Part shown: piece by piece, positions 60,216-64,000 of the stretch
How positions within the stretch are numbered: position 1 is the stretch's first letter
Layout of the letters: the number at the start of each line of letters is the position of its first letter
Source: Pseudomonas citri
GTDB taxonomy: Bacteria; Pseudomonadota; Gammaproteobacteria; Pseudomonadales; Pseudomonadaceae
DNA: 64,000 nt
Assembly (NCBI RefSeq): GCF_025336485.1
Contig: NZ_JAODAB010000028.1
Location: forward strand, 1 to 64,000
Reading direction: 5' to 3'
Program-made: the position numbers and the translations under genes
Notes under the pieces: model-generated
What the model was told of the DNA's origin: nothing
Seen by the model: only the letters and a program-made list of their open reading frames with translations
Databases searched by the model: none

Positions 60216-61898
60216 ATGAACAAGAACAATCGCCACCCAGCAGACGGTAAAAAGCCCATCACCATTTTCGGGCCGGACTTTCCTTTCGCCTTTGATGAGT
60301 GGATCGAACATCCCGCCGGTCTGGGCAGTATCCCGGCCCATAACCACGGTGCGGAAGTGGCGATCGTCGGGGCCGGGATCGCCGGCCTGGTGGCGGCCTA
60401 TGAATTGATGAAGCAGGGCCTCAAGCCGGTGGTCTACGAGGCGTCGAAGATGGGGGGGCGCCTGCGCTCGCAGGCGTTCAACGGCGCCGAAGGGGTGATT
60501 GCCGAGCTGGGAGGCATGCGCTTTCCGGTGTCGTCCACGGCCTTCTACCACTACGTCGACAAACTGGGGCTGGAAACCAAGCCGTTCCCCAACCCGCTGA
60601 CCCCCGCGTCGGGAAGCACGGTCATCGATCTGGAAGGCCAGACCTATTACGCCCGGAAACTGGCGGACCTGCCCGCCCTGTTCCAGGAAGTGGCCGACGC
60701 CTGGGCCGACGCCCTGGAGGACGGTTCGCGTTTCAGCGAGATCCAGCAAGCGATCCGCGACCGCGACGTACCGCGCCTCAAGGAACTCTGGAACACCCTG
60801 GTGCCGCTGTGGGACGACCGCACCTTCTATGACTTCGTCGCCACCTCCAAGGCATTCGCCAAGCTTTCGTTCCAGCACCGTGAAGTGTTCGGCCAGGTCG
60901 GCTTCGGCACGGGTGGCTGGGATTCGGACTTCCCCAACTCGATGCTGGAAATCTTCCGCGTCGTGATGACCAACTGCGACGACCACCAGCACCTGGTGGT
61001 CGGCGGCGTCGAACAGGTCCCCCATGGCATCTGGAAACACGTACCGGAACGCTGCGCACATTGGCCGCAAGGCACCAGCCTGAGCTCGTTGCACCTGGGC
61101 GCCCCCCGCAGCGGCGTGAAACGCATCGCCCGTGCCGACGATGGCCGGTTCAGCGTGACCGATGTCTGGGGAGATACCCGCGAGTATGCCGCGGTGCTGG
61201 TCACCTGCCAGAGCTGGCTCCTTACCACCCAGATCGAATGTGAAGAAGCGTTGTTCTCGCAAAAGATGTGGATGGCCCTGGACCGCACCCGCTACATGCA
61301 ATCATCGAAGACCTTCGTGATGGTCGACCGGCCGTTCTGGAAGGACAAGGACCCGGAAACCGGCCGCGACCTCATGAGCATGACCCTCACCGACCGTCTC
61401 ACCCGCGGCACGTACCTGTTCGACAACGGCGACGACAAGCCAGGGGTCATTTGCCTGTCGTACTCCTGGATGAGCGACGCGTTGAAGATGCTGCCGCACC
61501 CGGTGGAAAAACGCGTCAAACTGGCCCTCGACGCCTTGAAGAAGATCTACCCCAAGGTCGACATCGCGGCGCGGATCATCGGCGATCCGATCACCGTATC
61601 CTGGGAAGCCGACCCGCATTTCCTCGGTGCATTCAAGGGCGCCCTGCCCGGCCACTACCGCTACAACCAGCGCATGTATGCGCATTTCATGCAGGACGAC
61701 ATGCCAGCCGAACAAAAAGGGATCTTTATCGCCGGCGATGACGTCTCATGGACACCCGCCTGGGTCGAAGGCGCCGTACAGACCTCGCTCAACGCCGTGT
61801 GGGGCATCATGAAGCACTTCGGCGGTGAAACTCACGCCGCCAACCCCGGCCCAGGTGATGTGTTCCATGAGATCGGGCCGATTGCCCTGCCCGAATAA
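60216..61898 (+). CDS. davB: L-lysine 2-monooxygenase
   Basis: FAD enzyme that oxidatively decarboxylates lysine to 5-aminovaleramide, first step of the aminovalerate route. The 560-residue product has the same length and wording as P. putida DavB (start NRHPADGKKPITIFGPDFPF), the FAD-binding VAIVGAGIAGLVAAYELM, GGRLRSQAF and ELGGMRFP, and the C-terminal GIFIAGDDVSWTPAWVEGAV. davA follows 10 bases later. Confidence 0.95.
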   Translation: MNKNNRHPADGKKPITIFGPDFPFAFDEWIEHPAGLGSIPAHNHGAEVAIVGAGIAGLVAAYELMKQGLKPVVYEASKMGGRLRSQAFNGAEGVIAELGGMRFPVSSTAFYHYVDKLGLETKPFPNPLTPASGSTVIDLEGQTYYARKLADLPALFQEVADAWADALEDGSRFSEIQQAIRDRDVPRLKELWNTLVPLWDDRTFYDFVATSKAFAKLSFQHREVFGQVGFGTGGWDSDFPNSMLEIFRVVMTNCDDHQHLVVGGVEQVPHGIWKHVPERCAHWPQGTSLSSLHLGAPRSGVKRIARADDGRFSVTDVWGDTREYAAVLVTCQSWLLTTQIECEEALFSQKMWMALDRTRYMQSSKTFVMVDRPFWKDKDPETGRDLMSMTLTDRLTRGTYLFDNGDDKPGVICLSYSWMSDALKMLPHPVEKRVKLALDALKKIYPKVDIAARIIGDPITVSWEADPHFLGAFKGALPGHYRYNQRMYAHFMQDDMPAEQKGIFIAGDDVSWTPAWVEGAVQTSLNAVWGIMKHFGGETHAANPGPGDVFHEIGPIALPE

Positions 61899-61908
61899 GG
61901 AGTTGTCA

Positions 61909-62703
61909 ATGCGCGTAGCCCTCTACCAATGTCCGCCGCTGCCACTGGACCCGGCCGGCAACCTGCAACGCCTGCATCAAGTGGCGCTGGAAGCCAAAGG
62001 CGCCGATGTGCTGGTGCTGCCGGAGATGTTCCTGACCGGCTATAACATCGGCGTCGACGCGGTGAACGTACTGGCCGAGGTCTACAACGGCGAATCGGCG
62101 CAGCAGATCGCCCGCATCGCCAAGGCGTGCGGCCTGGCGATTGTCTATGGCTACCCCGAACGCAGCGAAGACGGGCAGATCTTCAACGCATTGCAGTTGA
62201 TCGACGCCCACGGGGAACGCCTCGCCAACTACCGCAAGAGCCACCTGTTCGGCGACCTCGATCACGCCATGTTCAGCGCAGGTGATTCAGCGTTGCCAAT
62301 CGTGGAGCTGGGTGGCTGGAAGCTTGGCTTCCTGATCTGTTATGACCTGGAGTTTCCGGAGAACGCCCGTCGCCTGGCCTTGGCCGGCGCAGAGTTGATC
62401 CTGGTGCCAACGGCCAACATGCAGCCCTATGACTTCATCGCCGACGTCACCGTGCGTGCCCGGGCCATCGAGAACCAGTGTTTCGTGGCGTACGCCAATT
62501 ACTGCGGGCGCGAAGGTGAATTGCAATATTGCGGTCAAAGCAGCATCGCCGCCCCGGACGGCAGCCGCCCGGCGCTGGCTGGGCTGGACGAGGCGTTGAT
62601 CGTGGGCGAGCTGGATCGACAACTGATCGAACGATCCCGTGCGGCCTACAACTACTTGCACGACCGTCGCCCTTCGCTCTACGTCGACTTGCTTGAACAC
62701 TGA
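61909..62703 (+). CDS. davA: 5-aminopentanamidase
   Basis: Nitrilase-fold amidase that turns 5-aminovaleramide into 5-aminovalerate. The 264-residue product has the Glu-Lys-Cys triad in VLPEMFLTGYN, YRKSHLFGD and GFLICYDLEFPE. AAGGAG precedes the ATG by 6 bases; a longer open frame upstream overlaps davB and is not used. Cotranscribed with davB. Confidence 0.95.
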   Translation: MRVALYQCPPLPLDPAGNLQRLHQVALEAKGADVLVLPEMFLTGYNIGVDAVNVLAEVYNGESAQQIARIAKACGLAIVYGYPERSEDGQIFNALQLIDAHGERLANYRKSHLFGDLDHAMFSAGDSALPIVELGGWKLGFLICYDLEFPENARRLALAGAELILVPTANMQPYDFIADVTVRARAIENQCFVAYANYCGREGELQYCGQSSIAAPDGSRPALAGLDEALIVGELDRQLIERSRAAYNYLHDRRPSLYVDLLEH

Positions 62704-62751
62704 TCCAGGCTAATCCGCTAGCATGGGCGCATCCTTGTCCTGGAAGCGCTC

Positions 62752-64000
62752 ATGCCGTCCCCCGCCCCCCTTCACGCTCATACCCAAACCCTGGCCAACG
62801 GCTTGCAGGTGACGTTGCGTCATGTGCCCGGCCTCAAGCGCAGTGCCGCCGTGCTGCGTGTGGCGGCCGGCAGCCATGATGCGCCCCTGGTCTGGCCCGG
62901 ATTGGCACATTTCCTCGAACATTTGTTCTTCCTGGGCACAGAGCGCTTTCCCACCGGACAGCATTTGATGGCCTACGTGCAACGGCACGGCGGCCAGGTC
63001 AACGCACGGACCGGCGAACGCAGTACGGATTACTTCTTCGAACTGCCGCCGAACGTCTTCGCCGAGGGGCTGGAGCGGCTGAGTGACATGCTCGCCCACC
63101 CGCGCCTGGACGAAGCCGATCAATTGCGGGAGCGGGAAGTGCTGGAAGCTGAATTCATCGCCTGGTCCCAGGATGCCACGGCCCAGCGACAAGTTGCCCT
63201 GCATGATGGGCTGTCGCCAGGTCATCCGCTACGAGGCTTTCATGCGGGCAATCGCGACAGCCTCGCCGTGACACAGCACGAATTCCAGACGGCGCTGCAC
63301 GATTTCTATCAACGGTTCTACCGAAGCGGCCAGATGACCCTGAGCCTGGTCGGCCCGCAAGACCTCAAAGCCTTGAGGGCACTGGCCGAGCAGTTCGGCG
63401 ACAACCTACCGAAGGGCGACGCGACGGCCAGGTCATTGCCGCCGACACTGATGGCAGCTTCGCAGGCTGGTTATCAACAGGCCAGTGCCGGTTGCCTCGA
63501 TCTGCTGTTCACCTTCGAAAACCTCCCCGCCGCGTCGCCGCAGGCGCTGGACTTTCTCTGCCACTGGCTGAACGCCCACAAACCGGGCGGCCTGCTGGCC
63601 ACGTTACGCCAGCGCGCCCTGGCCGACAGCCTCAAGGCCACAGCGCTTTACGAATTTGCCGGGCAGGCGCTGCTACACGTTGGACTCAAGCTCGACAAAG
63701 ACCCGGCGTCGGAAGAAATCCACTCGTTGCTGCATGATTGGCTGGGGTTCTTTGCCGCCCAGGAGGATTGGCCCCACTTGTGCAGCGAGTTCAACGCGCT
63801 GGGACAGCGTCGCCAGGAAACGGCCAGTGCCTTGCAGTTGGCGCGCTGGGACAGCGAAGGACGCAACGGCCCGCTGTCCGAAAGTGATCGGGGGCGACTC
63901 AGGGAAATACTCAAGCAGTTGAAGCCGACGGATAACGTCACCGGACAATGGCAGCTGCCGCCCCCTAATCCGTTCCTGCAAACACGCCACGAACCACCCC
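62752..64000 (+). CDS. pqqF: PqqF-like M16 metallopeptidase, 5' part
   Basis: Insulinase-family zinc peptidase that trims the PqqA precursor in PQQ synthesis. Open for 416 codons from the ATG to the window end without a stop, so only the N-terminal half is present. The inverted zinc motif HFLEH is at H53–H57 and the third ligand E134 lies exactly 76 residues later, as in the family. In Pseudomonas pqqF heads the pqq cluster and lies next to davA, which supports the name over a general protease. Confidence 0.9.
   Translation, partial: MPSPAPLHAHTQTLANGLQVTLRHVPGLKRSAAVLRVAAGSHDAPLVWPGLAHFLEHLFFLGTERFPTGQHLMAYVQRHGGQVNARTGERSTDYFFELPPNVFAEGLERLSDMLAHPRLDEADQLREREVLEAEFIAWSQDATAQRQVALHDGLSPGHPLRGFHAGNRDSLAVTQHEFQTALHDFYQRFYRSGQMTLSLVGPQDLKALRALAEQFGDNLPKGDATARSLPPTLMAASQAGYQQASAGCLDLLFTFENLPAASPQALDFLCHWLNAHKPGGLLATLRQRALADSLKATALYEFAGQALLHVGLKLDKDPASEEIHSLLHDWLGFFAAQEDWPHLCSEFNALGQRRQETASALQLARWDSEGRNGPLSESDRGRLREILKQLKPTDNVTGQWQLPPPNPFLQTRHEPP

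Noticed and set aside
1..64000. CRISPR array, insertion sequences or prophage genes
   Set aside because: No regularly spaced direct repeats, transposase, integrase or phage structural genes were found; the only repeats are short intergenic palindromes.

Overview
The window reads as a contiguous stretch of core chromosome from a fluorescent pseudomonad (Pseudomonas fluorescens/putida lineage). Evidence is the gene order tyrS–M23 peptidase–anmK–erpA–argC–hemJ, vfr–trpCDG–trpE–gph–rpe, lptD–surA–pdxA–rsmA–apaGH–glpE, prkA–yeaH–spoVR, tsaD/rpsU–dnaG–rpoD–tRNA and davBA–pqqF, together with high GC, Vfr, and REP-like palindromes of the Pseudomonas type. Nearly every base is assigned to a housekeeping gene. 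The accessory content is small and lies mostly in 55.4–60.2 kb.

Layout. 0–10 kb: translation, envelope and cofactor genes (tyrS, OapA/M23 endopeptidase, anmK, erpA, argC, hemJ, a DUF805 protein, an SDR, hinT, coq7, osmC-like), with a fossil of a nitronate monooxygenase directly after hemJ. 10–17 kb: vfr, then a leftward block of a lipoate-ligase-like gene, trpC, trpD, trpG, trpE, gph and rpe. 17–26 kb: an iron-dependent alcohol dehydrogenase plus an agtABCD-like ABC importer and an agtRS-like two-component system, punctuated by REP palindromes. 26–37 kb: a DUF3530 protein, a DnaJ/TerB protein, the amgK–murU peptidoglycan-recycling pair, and the lptD-to-glpE operon. 37–44 kb: prkA–yeaH–spoVR and cca. 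44–51 kb: folK/folB, plsY, tsaD and the rpsU–dnaG–rpoD macromolecular-synthesis locus. 51–55 kb: a very large SBP/PAS/GGDEF/EAL protein and a CAU-anticodon tRNA with tRNA-Ile2 features. 55–60 kb: a CatB-like acetyltransferase, a large membrane/propeller protein of unknown role, an Lrp-type regulator, and a HigBA-type module whose toxin gene carries a nonsense codon. 60–64 kb: davB, davA (lysine to 5-aminovalerate) and the start of pqqF, which runs off the window.

How the genes connect. DavB and DavA produce 5-aminovalerate from lysine. The agt-like importer and its two-component system are of the type described in P. aeruginosa for uptake of 5-aminovalerate and 4-aminobutyrate, so one window holds both production and uptake of the same intermediate. 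AmgK and MurU, with AnmK, form two parts of cell-wall recycling. LptD and SurA serve outer-membrane assembly. The most interesting non-coding signals are: a probable Trp-codon leader peptide embedded in the 3' end of gph just ahead of trpE; a nested hairpin after spoVR that contains the cca ribosome binding site; a terminator-like hairpin in the vfr leader; and a structured 486-base gap between rpsU and dnaG. No CRISPR array, insertion sequence, prophage or integrase was seen.
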